From assembly GCA_002803225.1 (NCBI GenBank), contig NXFV01001709.1:1-56357 (forward strand): 56,357 bases of DNA, read 5' to 3'. The position numbers and the translations under genes were made by a program. Below the pieces are notes generated by a model. That model saw only the letters and a program-made list of their open reading frames with translations. It was not told the DNA's origin and made no database searches. Source of the stretch: Gamarada debralockiae (Eukaryota > Ascomycota > Leotiomycetes > Helotiales > Hyphodiscaceae). How positions within the stretch are numbered: position 1 is the stretch's first letter; every line of letters begins with the position of its first letter. This document shows, one piece after another, positions 22,208-34,839 of the stretch.

Positions 22208-24999
22208 GATGGCGGCGTCGGGGTTTGGGTGTCGCTGATCACGCCGGCGTCGTGCTGTAGAGTGACTTCGGAGGGATAATTATATGTTATTATGCGACAA
22301 TAACATGTCGGAAATGATGATGGAGGGGTGGAGGTGGTTCGAGGGATTTTCGCGATCGAGGTGAGAGACCTTGGCGACAATGGAGGCGGCATAGCATCTG
22401 AACCTCGTGCTGATGTTTCTTAGTGGTCGGTCATAGGCCTGTCAACGCGGCTATGAGTGGGGCATGGCGGGGGAAGTGGGTTGGCCCACCAAACATATTT
22501 TGTCTCTGGTTTGTCAGTTGAGGACGCTGACGGACGGGGTAAATGCCTCATTTGACAGTCACAACTTCACATTATGGGTCATGATGGCTTCTATCTATCA
22601 CATCTCACACTTGCCATTTCCACGCGTAAGACTTGAACTATTATCTCTTGGAAAAGTATTTAAAGGGTGTCATGAGGCCCCTTCTTGGCTACACAACATA
22701 ACTTCTCACGTCTCCAAAAGTCCGAATTGTCTCATGGAGCACAGTACCAGTCACCCACTGCTTCGGGAAAGCTTCGATGGCATCATGCTTCATGGCCGGC
22801 ATCGTGTTGAGGATTGAGAATGCCAGAGGTTGAATCTGTTGTTTGGAATAGATAAGGGAACACAAATGGTGAAATGGATGTACCGTATTAATTGCTTTAC
22901 AAGACTCCAACCCTACCACAAGACGCCCCCCGCCCCCAACCGTTTATAAGAGCTGGATTTTTCTGAGCCAAGTGGAAGGGGAATATATAAGAGCATAAAA
23001 ATAGGGCTCGATTTTGTGCTTACCTCTTTCTACAGTTATTTTTACCTGAAAACGAACTTTTTAAGATTTATCTCTATATATATTAGCTTATTTAGACATA
23101 ACGGAGCTTGTAAGTAAAATATTTTCGTAAATAACACGACATAAATATAACCTTATTAAATAAATGCCGTGCCACTTACAATGCCTATTCCTGATATACG
23201 AGCTGGTTCTAAAACACCAAAGTGGTGAAATTTAACGTGCAAGTTGGAGTCTTATAAAGCAACTAATACGGTACTCTTCTTCCTGTAAGGCGGGAGGGCC
23301 GCCCGAAGGAGATCGATTGCGCGCCCACAAACCGTGGAACTATTCTCAGCTCTTTGTCACTTCACATCCTTTGAAAAATTAGCATCTCTACTGCAAAGAT
23401 AAGAAGGGAATACAATGACCACTTGTGTCACCTTCGTCCTTTATTTGGCCCGAATCTAGGCTATTGATGCCAGTGATTCGAATGAACTCAGACATTTCAA
23501 CCCAGTCGAGTAATCGAGTAAACCAATTACTCAAACGAGCTCCGTCATTCAGGCGAACTCATTGACCTAATTAGTCCCCAGCTGTTCATTATATAATATC
23601 GGGGGTCATGCACATTCTGTTTGTTTCTCTGCCGTTTGAAGTGAGGAAAGTACCTTGTCTTGAATTTGCAGAGAAAGGAGGAGCATGAGTGCCAGATGTT
23701 GGGCAGCCACGCAGATAACGGGACAGTATATACGACGAAAAGACTTAGTTTCATCTCCACTGCTTGCAGTTGAAATTGTTCTTGACCAAGATTATATATC
23801 TGATCTGCAGTGATAACTCCTTGGTTTGAAGATATCCCGCGACCGACAACATCAATGAAGCAAACTCAAGTGAGCGCGTGATCACCGAATACGACAAGGG
23901 CAATAAACGAAATCTCTCATGCCTGCAATGATGAAGTCGAATTTGTCGTGGTTGATTTTCTTCCTTTAGGCTAGTTGAACGGCATCCCCCTTTAATCGCT
24001 ATGTGTTTGCGTTTCATTGCCCGTCGTCGGAGTTCTCTCGGGATTCTTGTCGGGCTAGAGAATAGAGAATGAGGCTACCCTCTCAGATGCCAATCATAGC
24101 CCTTTCTCTTCGTCGGCCGACTGTGATAATTTGAGAAGTACAAGCTTCAACATGTTCCACATGATGGACTGCGACAAGCAATACGAAAATGCATGAGAAA
24201 CCTCTGGCCAACGATAGAGAGGTGAAGCTCCTACCCCTGCTCCTGAATATGGAGGGACTTTTGCTTTTCAAATGTAGGCTCGGCTCCTTCTTACTTGGAA
24301 AAGAAAATTTCGCCACAATATCCACATGTGCGCGGGCTCTGTCAGCCCGATGTTGACGGTTACTTTGTTTTCGATGACATTCAGTCGTGGCCGCAGCCCG
24401 ATGGCGATGCCCAATCTCTCCTGAAGCTCTCAATCGACAAGTAGTTGTGTTTATCGAACCTCTAAACAAAGAAAGCGGGGCGTTCCGTGTCCGACGCCCA
24501 TTTTGTAAGCTCCCTCAAGGCGATTCCAGGGCATCCAGCCTTGCGGCGTCGGAGCCTCACTTTCGCAAAATTGACGAGATTCACTCAGAGGAGCTCAATT
24601 AAACTGCGGAACTTCATCGGGCGCATAAGGTTGACAACTCAACCAGTTCCAATCTTTTCAAGAGCACGGATTCGGCAAGTTGGCAGCTCGACTACGCGAT
24701 TGAACTTATAATTCATACAAGTTCTGCAACTCAACCAACTCGATTGTTCGAAGGAACCCCACTACTCGAATGGACTCGTCTACATAACGAACTCGACAAT
24801 CCAAGTAGATTGAAACTAGGGCGAGATTGATCACTTGAACGAACTCGTAATTGAATGAACATGGGCCGTTCACGGAGATACACGTAATCAAATCAACTCA
24901 ATCACTGGAATAAGCCCAGTCATTTGTGGCAACTCATTGACCTGGACTGGTTTACATTAATCACCTACCAGCAGACTCAACCATTATGGCAGAACAAGA
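22208..24999. other. Gene desert, left part
   Basis: No gene is supported. At about 22925-23160 the DNA is AT-rich. At 23250-23276 a 26-bp stretch matches the left edge of the window (64-90) with three transitions. From about 23480 the sequence becomes unusually rich in ACTC/GAGT words (AACTCG, CGAACTC, CAACTC), continuing to about 25000, which suggests an eroded short-period repeat. Confidence 0.45.
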
Positions 25000-25102
25000 A
25001 TTTGTGAGCCGGAGTCGATCTGGCTGTCTGGCTCTCTGACGCGAAAATCGAAAGCTATCGTTTCTGTTGAGGATAAGGGGGAAATCACAGCCAATTTCAT
25101 TC

Positions 25103-25260
25103 CAGGCAAGAGTTGAATCTACTTACCCTGGGGGGCAAATCCTTCAATCATTTCGGGACTCGGACTCTTCAACAACACAATTACCGAGTAGGAACTCGAT
25201 CCACCTCCCTTGGGGGCCAGATCCGTCAAACATTTCGAGACCCCGAATCTTCAGCAAGGT
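25103..25260 (+). repeat. Diverged direct repeat, two copies of about 80 bp
   Basis: Copy 1 (about 25115-25185) and copy 2 (about 25199-25260) share the order CCCT(T)GGGGG, then ATCC(T/G)TCAA, then CATTTCG(G/A)GAC, then TCTTCA(A/G)CAA, with moderate divergence. Both copies lie in an open frame that reads PGGQILQSFRDSDSS and PWGPDPSNISRPRIFS. I see no link to a named element. Confidence 0.6.
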
Positions 25261-28200
25261 TTCAACACCTATGCACATCGACGAAATCTCAATCGAAACT
25301 CGAGCGTACTTACTCAAGGGACCAATGCTGTCGTATTTTCAAACATTCGATAGGTCGAACTGATGACGGAAGAAGGGATAAACTGTACGAGATGTTTGAG
25401 TGAACACGACGCCCCAAGACCTTGGCATCCCAGTGCCACGCCCTGAATCTGCAACTACCGACTTCAGCACAGACGTCCGAGAGCCCTTCTATCATAGATC
25501 CTTGAGGATCAACCACCTTTAGGAAGTGAAATACTTTCACGTGTGGACTTCTCGGTAGAATGCGAACGTCGTGCCGCACGGTTGGGAAAACCATGTGGAG
25601 TCCTCAGGGTCTATGCCATGGGTATCCGTGCGACCGCAGGGTTGTTTCCAGAATGAGGAGTACATCGGACGACGTCCACGATGCCACAGTACATCCCATC
25701 CACGCAACAAAATACGACATGGGGAAATGAATTCGGTGGCTGCGGTGAGTGCTTCAAGAAGTTTTCGTTCATCGTGATCGCTGATCCGTGTTTGCGACCG
25801 ATCATCACTTCGTACGTACTTAGTACTGTCGTCGGGCTTCGGTATTTCAAAAACTCCCATTTTGGGTCTGATGTTTCGGCTCCGAGGAACTTGAAGGAAG
25901 CAACCCTAGCCTCGATCTAAGCCTCTTCTTGACCGGCGCTAAAACTTAAGATGCTGATTTGCGGGGTATCCCAACTTTTTTAAAGGATTCTGCGGTGCCA
26001 AGTGCCCGGTGCGATATCTTGCGGCTGGATGCGAGGACACCAACCAGAACGCACAGAGGAATTATTAATTGATCACCCCTTAGATATGAAAGGAAGGAGG
26101 GAAGTCTCAAGAATACGAAGGCGGACTTCGGATTGGCTGGCTGTTGAAACACATATTGATGTTCCCTTATCTGGCCTAGAACTCTAACATGTCGGCAGAT
26201 ACGGTGGGACAAATTGGAAATAATTCGGAGAATATTAACCATGCCCTTTAATTTCATCAATCTGTTCCAAAAATTATACGTGAACGATCGCTGCTTCAAA
26301 CTGCCCCCAAGTTAAAATAAGGATATGACTGAGCCCCGAATGCGCGTCGCCTTATCCTTGAATATGCTTTGGCGCCGCCAATCCTTGCCGCAACAATACT
26401 TCGCGATGATGATCCAATGACTGGGAGCCTTTTGAACGAAGAGTGCAACCCACGAAATGGAAGTTAAGAACTGGAAATGTTTGCGCCGAGCGTATGAGGA
26501 AATAGATCTTCAGGCCAAGAACAGCAACAAACTCAAATATGTCCCTAACTCAGTGACTCAGATAAACGCGTGGAACAATCCGCAGGCAATTTTTCAGCAA
26601 AAGTAAAAACAAGAAACAAATATCGCAACCCCTGACGGAGAGACTCTTCCGTCCAGGATAACATCACTTGGCACGATGGTAGTGCAGGACACCTCACAAT
26701 TCGAGTCCATACAGGAAGCTTTTGCGGAGACTCGGCGACAACTCTTTCCCGATGCGTTTCACATTACGACTACAACAGAATGGATTTGACAAAGGCCGAG
26801 CAGCCATGGAAACATTGCATGTCATTGACGCAGGTTGGGGGCTAGGCCGGAGCATCTTCATCTCAATCGGGGTGTTGTTGGGGCCGCGAGCCGGTAAGGT
26901 TAGCTCTCAGTCGTTCAAATCAGGTGAATGGCTTGCGTGGGCGTAAAGCCACTCCCGACAACATTCTAGAAAGTCTCCTATACGCTGGTTGCAGAGACCA
27001 TACTTTCAAAAGGACAGACTTTTGTCATCGTGAAGACTCGGAAAGGGGAGATTAGGCGATACTGCTGTGCGATATGGAGCCGTTTCCCCAGACCCAGCTG
27101 GCGTCAAATCGTAACGGCCGGCCAATCCGCACTCTTGCTTCGCATCGAAGATGAATGAAAAGCTGGACTTGGATAGCGATAAGTAGTTCATGCAAGAAGA
27201 AAGAGGAACAAATGCGAGGGCTACATACGAGTAGAGAATTGTGTCAATCCTTTGCCCCTGCGCCCTTTAACGGGCACGATATCGACCATTCGATCTCCAT
27301 TCTCCAACGGCAGGGCATTACCTCGTACTTTCGTACAGTGAGAACGTTACGGAATCCACCAGTTCCGAACTGCGCCCTGAGTTGGCTGGGAGAGTGACAA
27401 CAATAGCATTATTCCCGCATTGCGCAACTCCCAACTTTGCTATCATTCGTATGCTCTTGAGTATGTGTCGAAGAATTGGAATATCCCGCGCAACGGACTC
27501 GGATGAAATAAACCTTGCGACACCGACATATCGAATTGGCCACGAATCTAGAGAGATCTGAACGAACGAGAAGGGCACACAACTCGTCCTGTCCCACAAC
27601 GGATCGTCGGAATCGGATAATGCCCAGATTACACAAGGAAATACCCTGACTAACCCATAAACTCTCTTGAGAAAAGTATTGTGATGTACGCAGTACTTAG
27701 ATTGTTCACCATCAATAGTTGCCGCGTACCATCTTCGCCCGAAAATCCGAACCTGCGGATTTAGGAATCATCGCATATGATAGGGAAAAATAAAGTACAA
27801 CGCTAGAACCAAAAATGGAAAGCACTGCGCAAACTGTACGTAGGGGCAAGTGGGGTTGCTTGTGAACGAAATTCTAATAGCAGCAGCACGGTTGTGCGAA
27901 GAATTGCTTCTGATTTGCCAGAAATACGAGGGTATTGCGGCGGGGAAAAGCAGCCACTCACTGATCCCCAATTGGCACTTGCTTAATAGCCTTTCTCGCT
28001 GTTTTCACCAATGGTTTAGCGGCCGCCATGCGGCCCGAGGTTGCCCAGCCTTACAAAGTGGTGGGGTTGGAAATTGTTGTTAATTCTTCCGAATGAGGCC
28101 AGTGGGCTGTGTACCTCTCTGAAAGCCTCTGAACGATCGCCATCCGTACGTCCTGAGGTACGGATTAGGACCACCTTGATCTGCGGCGGTGAAGAAAGCG

Positions 28201-31200
28201 AGAGGTGCAGGTGCCACTGAAAATCAAATCATTGACATTTGAACGCCGTCCTTTGGCTGCAAATACCCGGCTGAGGACGTGGATGGCAGGTGTGGTGCTT
28301 TTGATGCTGCGTTTGTCGGGCCAAGAGCCAACGGGATTCGCGCGCTCTGAGTTGGCTGCGATTGACGCAGCGTTCGCAGGGATTCTCAACTTCAGCCTTA
28401 TGATTCTGCGGAGGCCCCGATGTTTCCAGCACCACCACCATTTACCAAAAGGCGTTTTAGGCGTACTGGCTTGCATTAGGAATCATTCACGGCGGTGAGT
28501 CAATCTCGATCATTGACCATCACGTACTTGAAATGTCGTAATACTGCAGAATATCTCTGGGAAGTGCCGCGAAACACGTGAAGAGACATGTAACGGTACT
28601 TCGCACAATCATGTCTGGAGGCGGCTGTACGCGACGGCGATTGTTCTTGGCTCCGGGCTGAAGATAGGCTATGATTTACGAGAGTTACGATCCCCATTCA
28701 AAGGCTATATCCTTCCGAAAAAGTAAATCTTAGGGAAGTCCCAGACAAGCATTTAGGGGCATTTTAGGGTTGAACTGTCGGAATGCTTTGACATCTCCGC
28801 ATTGTTGGCTAAAAAAGGTAGTGGGCACCGCCCGACTCAGTTTAAAGGAGTCTCCTTTAATTCACGAGTTGGGCGGGCCAGACAGCCGATCTCTTATTTG
28901 TGGCCAATGATACTGTCTGCACCGTTAGGGGACCGGGAATTCTCTAGAGGTTAATCCCAGCTATTTCCCTGGGTACAGCACTTTGGGCCTCTATCTCTCC
29001 AAGGACGTGATAGGGGTCGTACAAATAGAGCGAATGAACAAATGACAACAATTCATTTCAATCTGCACAGCAACCGTTTTGTGATTGAGATGTCTTAGAT
29101 TCCTTCATGCATCTTGCCTTCTGGAAGGAGCAGGAGCAAAAGGAGTTTCGTCCAGGCCATTTGATCGTCGACAAATCGCGGTGTAGACATCTGCCACAAC
29201 ATCCTGCTCCACGCTTTAAGCAGGGCGTAAGTTACTCAAGAGATCAAAGCTATTTTATTAAACTAACTTCCAGCGGAGTTTATTCTTCGAAAATTGCGAA
29301 GCATCGTGCTAATCTGCGAATCTACGTGAACGATCGTTCGTGCTTGTCACATTAACGAACGTCACAAATCCTACGGGGCACTGCCCTATGGAGGATGAGA
29401 GGCAGCCACACCGAAGGAATGTCCATTCAGGTGCTTAGGCGTCCGAACCCATATCTACGTGCTTGGAACGCCTGGCACAGCCCTGGCAGCGGGGGATGCT
29501 GTAAGAACTCTAAAACACCCCCTGAGATTACGGAGGTGAGAATCATAAATACATTGCTTAACAAGAAGTCATGGCATTGCAAGGCAGTCGTTACTAATAA
29601 TCCCAAGTTACCCTTTATTGGAAGGTTATATGGCCAAGTGAGTAGGATAAGCTTACAGTCTTGGAGTAAGTCTTTCTATGAATCCGAAAAACGTTGAAAC
29701 CCTTTGAACGACTCGTGAAGTGACCAGTGAGGAAGAATCTTCGATTCCGGCAGAAGTCCCATGCTTGAAGATCCTTGAACAAGCGCGGGAGGTGAACCTG
29801 ACCGCTGGGTGCGTGTGTGACAGTCATGGCGGGTAGGGAGAGCGCCAGCACCTTTCCCGAGTGAGATGCGGGTGAATGATCCCGCTCGTAAGTTTGTTGA
29901 ATCAACGCCCTGTGGACGTTGATGATTCCTGATCAGAGCGAGCATGGTGATGTAAATTTCCAGCCCGTCTCAACGGTTTCATGGATATGCGACCCTGAAA
30001 CTCGATCCGACTTGCGCTTTCTGTGGAAGATAGGAAAGAAGGGTGGCGGATAAACGGTCTATTCTCCGTACTGTCTTGGATTCTGCAGTGAATTAGGAGG
30101 CTTGCGGCCAACACTTAAGTGTATCAGAGTGATGAAGTCAAAGCTCGTCCCGAGTATTTGATAGGGTATGGAAATGGGGCCAAATCACCACAAAAAGGAG
30201 CTTGGTGTACGTGAAATCTATCCTTGGATCTCGCAAAGATGTGCTGGCATAGTCGTGCCATTAAGATTATGCAAATACTTGAGCTGACAAGAGCTTAGAG
30301 AATATTAATATCAATGAGATAAGAATAATGTTGCAGTGAGAATACAAGTGCTGAATTCAGGGGTTGCTCAAAAACCCGTACTCAGGACCAAAGGGCAAAG
30401 GCTACCATATCGGACTTAGTACCGGATACCCACTTCAAACTCTCAAACCCCATGAAGTCTTGGAGAACAGATGCTGAATCAAAAGCCGAACCCGACATTC
30501 TATGAAATGACTGATACCCGAAGATCCGTTTTAGAGACGGAAGTATTCAAGACTTCGTACTTACTGCATCCGATATTGCAGATGTCAAAAAGTGATACGA
30601 CTGTATCAATGATCGACGTGACTCGGAATCATGGTCACGGTCTGGACCAAGCTCGCTCTATCGCACTATGAAATGAGCTCAATTTGCAAATATTTCGCTG
30701 CCTAACGCTATAGCTTGGATAAGCTATGCTGTTGTTGTATCGTGGCCCGAGGCATCGCAACGTGGTATCAATGGGGTTCACGACTACCGCATTGGGACAG
30801 CAAAATGAAAGGTGGAGAAAGAGGAGACTGAGCCGGGTAGGGCTGAGAGCATAATCGTACCATGCGCAGGACAGATGAATCTATTCGGTCCTATCGGACG
30901 AGATTATTAAACTTTGAGTGGTTCCAAGAGTGGCTGCCAACGTTCACCGTCGTTGATATCCGACTAAAATACGATGGAGCTGCTGTGATTGGCCCAGCAG
31001 GGAATTTTGGTGCATAACAGGGGTCGTAGGAGGTCTATGCACCTAAAAGCTGCGGTGAAGTCGGGACCTCCACCTCCTGGAGATCATGGATCCATGGCAG
31101 GCCACTAATAAGGCCATAACGTCGCAAATTCCTGGCCAATCGTTCTTCTCCTTGAATCTTGGTAATCGGCGGCGCAAAAATAGAGATATGACAAAGCACG

Positions 31201-32693
31201 TGCGTTTCTGGAAAATGTCAAGGGTGTTGACGAATCGAAGGAGGTGAACCACGAGCCTGGGAAATCAGCTTGGGGCCAAAACCACGAGTCGGCGATCTCA
31301 AACCGGCGATGAAGTACGTGCACGAGGCGTCGAAATAACTAACCACTTCCAAAATGATCCAGAATGCGAGATGCGAACAGTTTGAAGTCGAGATAAGGGG
31401 ATCAACACTGTAGATATTTGCCTTCATTATTAGTTACTGTGATATATAGTCACATATGGTGATTGTAATGAATCTTTGCGATAGAGATCCAAATTTAGTA
31501 TATTTTGCGACTCTGCGCCGACGAGTGGGAAATTTTCCGTTGAGACGAAAGGTCGCCGAACTGCCTAAAAAGGAGGCGATGTTGTTTACTCATTTTCCCG
31601 ATTTAATTAGGTCTCAAAAAGGCGAAACCGCAATGGTGATCAAAGCAGCATGAGCCTCTTTTGGTTCTGTGGTCAAGAGGTCCCCCAAATCTCCGCCATT
31701 TTAGGATTTCAAGGATCTCGAATTTGTCGAGACCTTGAAATGCTCCGTGCTTTTTGATTGATATGATTGGGATAGAGAACGACCATTCAGGGTTCGCGTC
31801 CTAAAATGTGTCTCCAGGCAACCACTTTTGGGACCACGTACGGATGGAATCATTCGGCGTGATTTGGCATCACGGTTGACCATGGGCTGGCCGCCTCCTC
31901 GACACCAGATCAAATCAGGAAGAACTTTGCGCTTCTTTTGTTCCATGATTAGATTGGGCTTCTACGCCTCCGAAAAGAAGGCTTCCAGGGCTGTTTTGAA
32001 TAGGATACCAAAGAAGGGAAATGCCTTTTCGCAAAGCCTTTGATCCATTAATAATGTTCGCATACCCATCCCATAGGGCTGTCTGGTTGCGGACTTGCGG
32101 TTATTCGTCTGTCTAGCGACTAGCGCCGATCTATTCGTAGTAACATGCTGTGGTGGTGTGGGTGTTGCTGCTTTACGAGTATGCGGTGGCTTTCGCTGTG
32201 CTATTCTTAAATGCTGCTAATTAGCATTCATTCTTTAGCGCGCATCAAAGATTTGTCAAAGGCGCGCATCGCAGGTGGCTTTCGGAGCTAACACACATAG
32301 GGAATAAATCTCGAGACCCGCAGAATGTCGGCCCCAAAAGCCCATGGCGCACATCCCGGCCGCTTTCGACCGTTTCTCTCGTAGGGTGAAGTTGCAGGGG
32401 GGGGCAAGACGTTGCAGGGGGCAGAGTAGCAAGCTAAGGAGACAAGGGTGTGCCATTGTAGCTGAGCTGGAGGTGCAAGGGTCCAGAAAGTGTCTTGTAA
32501 AGTCCGCTCAACTGCGGATGTTGTATGCTTCCGCATTCACATATATACTGGACGTTGACCCCCAATTGAGGCGCCTCCAGCCTTATCCCACAACTGTCCC
32601 AAACCATCTCTAAGCCTCATAGACTTTGAAGAATAACTTTGTATTTATCTTGGTATCTTTGGTCAACCACCGGACTTACCACAAACCTTCACC
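25261..32693. other. Gene desert, right part
   Basis: More than 7 kb without a supportable gene. Open frames of 60-117 codons appear on both strands, but they lack motifs and joined exons. Base composition is mixed, not the strongly AT-rich pattern of fully RIP-mutated repeats. A nested palindrome at 28828-28876 is described separately. The last few hundred bases must hold the bZIP promoter. Confidence 0.45.
28828..28876. repeat. Nested palindrome / hairpin
   Basis: The inner part is TTAAAGGAG-T-CTCCTTTAA (28842-28860), a perfect 9-bp inverted repeat with a single-base spacer. It is flanked by CCGCCCGACTC (28828-28838) and GAGTTGGGCGG (28866-28876), complementary with one mismatch. The whole could fold as one long hairpin and might be the core of a small inverted-repeat transposable element or a regulatory site. 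Confidence 0.65.
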
Positions 32694-33630
32694 ATGTCTC
32701 GACAGAACTATGCATACTCGACCGCCACGGCGTCGAGGCACATCAGTACCCACGGTACCAGCAGTGCTTTCAGCAGCTCAGCAAATCCAGATGAGGACTG
32801 GACCAAAATTTCCGATCTAGCTGAGCGAAGGCGGATCCAGAACCGCATTGCTCAAAGAAACTACCGTAAGTAACTCCACCATCTGAGCCTCTCTCCAGTA
32901 ACTGATGAATATACAGGCAAGAAGCTCAAGAGACGTCTTGAAGATCTCGAGAGACGGGCAGGATCATCGTCGGCTTCTCCACCTCAGATGCACGCGGAAA
33001 TCCAGCAGCAAGAGCAACGCCCAGTCGAGCATGTCCAACAGTACAAGAGAAGCCCAGAAGTCAGACATCAACAGCTCTCGCCGAGGTTACTGCCCAACCA
33101 ATATACTCCACCAATGCAAAATGACGACGACCTGATGTTTTCACATGGATTTGAAAGAGACGGCTCTCGAACACCACCTCTCTTTGCATACCACACATAT
33201 CCAGCTCCCGAGGATATTGTATACCCACCATACCCACATTCGCAGCCATACCGCCCAGTGTCCAGCAGTGGAGACAGAGATTCATATGCGGACTATATGG
33301 CACCAGTCCCAGTCACTCTCCCATCCATGATGCAATTCCACGACTCGATCAAGCGGGAGGGTGACGATACAATGAGCCCCTTCAACATGAGCTATCAAGG
33401 GCTCCCAGCAATCGATATTCACGGGCACCACAGCTATGACGATTCAAATCCTCATGTAAGTCAATACCAGACTGTACAGAGAGTGTCGAGCCGTGCCTAA
33501 TACGTCTTTACAGACTCCTCCTCTTTCTCACTCCTACGAACACTCCACAACTTGTTCGGAGACCGGATATCAATATCCCACCACGCCTTTGTCTATGCCT
33601 CCATCTCCACGACTTATGACACAAATATGA
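32694..33630 (+). CDS. bZIP transcription factor with short zipper
   Basis: Three exons: 32694-32865, 32917-33455, 33514-33630 (introns of 51 and 58 bp, both gtaagt). The product has about 275 residues. The basic region is at about 43-63 (ERRRIQNRIAQRNYRKKLKR), with the DNA-contact pattern N-x-x-A-Q-R-x-x-R at 50-58, as in fungal Yap/MeaB-like factors. The first intron falls inside the basic region, splitting the codon of Arg58. The leucine zipper is very short (LEDLERR). The rest is rich in Pro, Gln, Ser and His, typical of an unstructured regulatory region. It should act in the nucleus, but target genes cannot be inferred; the nearest neighbours are a gene desert and a broken CIA30 gene. 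The start ATG has the context CACCATG. Confidence 0.85.
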
Positions 33631-34839
33631 GGGGTTGGTAGAAAGTTGAGGATTGCATTGTCGATATTGGGTTAATGGGGGATAACAGAGTTCGAAGCGC
33701 TCGACACTCGCTCTAGAGACTGTTATGATTTTTTTTGGTTTGGAAGATTGGCCTGGCAGCATGGGAGTCTGGTGTTTTGTGCTCTTTCTTCGATTCGTAA
33801 CAAAACGTGAGGGGTCGTTGGATGTAAAATAATACCCACACGATTAGCCTTCAATTACTTGAACAATGGACAAAATGTATTAAGACATACCTCTACTATC
33901 CATGCCCTGAGTTTGACAAACCCATTTGTTGAAAGTAGATGGACGATTCGAAGAGGCTGAAACGTACTCTGGCTGCCGATCACTGAAAATCAGTGAATGA
34001 TTCTTCCTCTGCCCATTGATCGTCGTCCATAAAATTTCAAGCCTCATGCTTGGAAAAGCCATCACAAACTGTATGCAGGAGCGGCCGACATTTGGCTCCC
34101 GACTCGTAAAGGCGTTCCAATAAATCCCTCTTTACGTCAACGGACAACCCCAGCCCCAAACAAGGCTTACCTTCATTTCTTCATGCATGTTCTCACAAAT
34201 CTTAGCGTGATACCCACGCTCCATTGGAGATCTGCAGCCTCTGTTGATCGAAACCGAACCCGAGATTAGCGCCTGCTGCGCTGCAAGAATAAGCCAGGCC
34301 AAGGTGTGTTGGTCGAGAGAAGTATTGACTTGTTCCGGCGGCGACAAATATCGATATTCGAAGGGCTGAATAGCTGAGGATCGTCCTATGGACTTCGGGG
34401 CATGATGCTAGATTATGAATCGAGCCGTGAGCCGTGCCCTTGGGTCAATCCAGCGTGATAGAGCTTATGCTTTCGGACGAGCCCATCTCCATTGGGGGTG
34501 AGGCCCGTGTTTACCGCGCCTATCCGACAGACGCGAGGGCCGCCACGAGGCTGGAAGGAGATCCAATCGGTGAGGTCATCAATCGCTAATTCAGAATCAA
34601 CAAATCGAACTTGAGGATATACCGGCTAGTTGTCCGAACAAGTTGTAATAATCACTCACAAAGAATAAAGCGATTAGTATCTCATACCCAAGTCATACCC
34701 GAATCATACCTGAGTTGATTCTGTATGGAGGTGAATTTACACCTTTTATCTAGGGGAACTTCCGAATCAAGTACAGGAACCTTTTTCCCAAGTTGTGCGA
34801 CTACGGTAAATAATCAACACTCCTTAACAGCCTCTAAAG
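33631..34839. other. Intergenic, no gene seen
   Basis: About 1.2 kb downstream of the bZIP gene. No conserved coding text, repeats or RNA genes are seen. Confidence 0.45.

Noticed and set aside
24083..24469. Open frame of 128 codons on the minus strand in the gene desert
   Set aside because: No recognisable motif, hydrophobic segment layout or intron structure; length is not exceptional for a 10-kb gap.
28165..28498. Overlapping open frames of about 100 codons on both strands
   Set aside because: Both frames are open in the same DNA, which is expected from local base composition, and neither has a motif.
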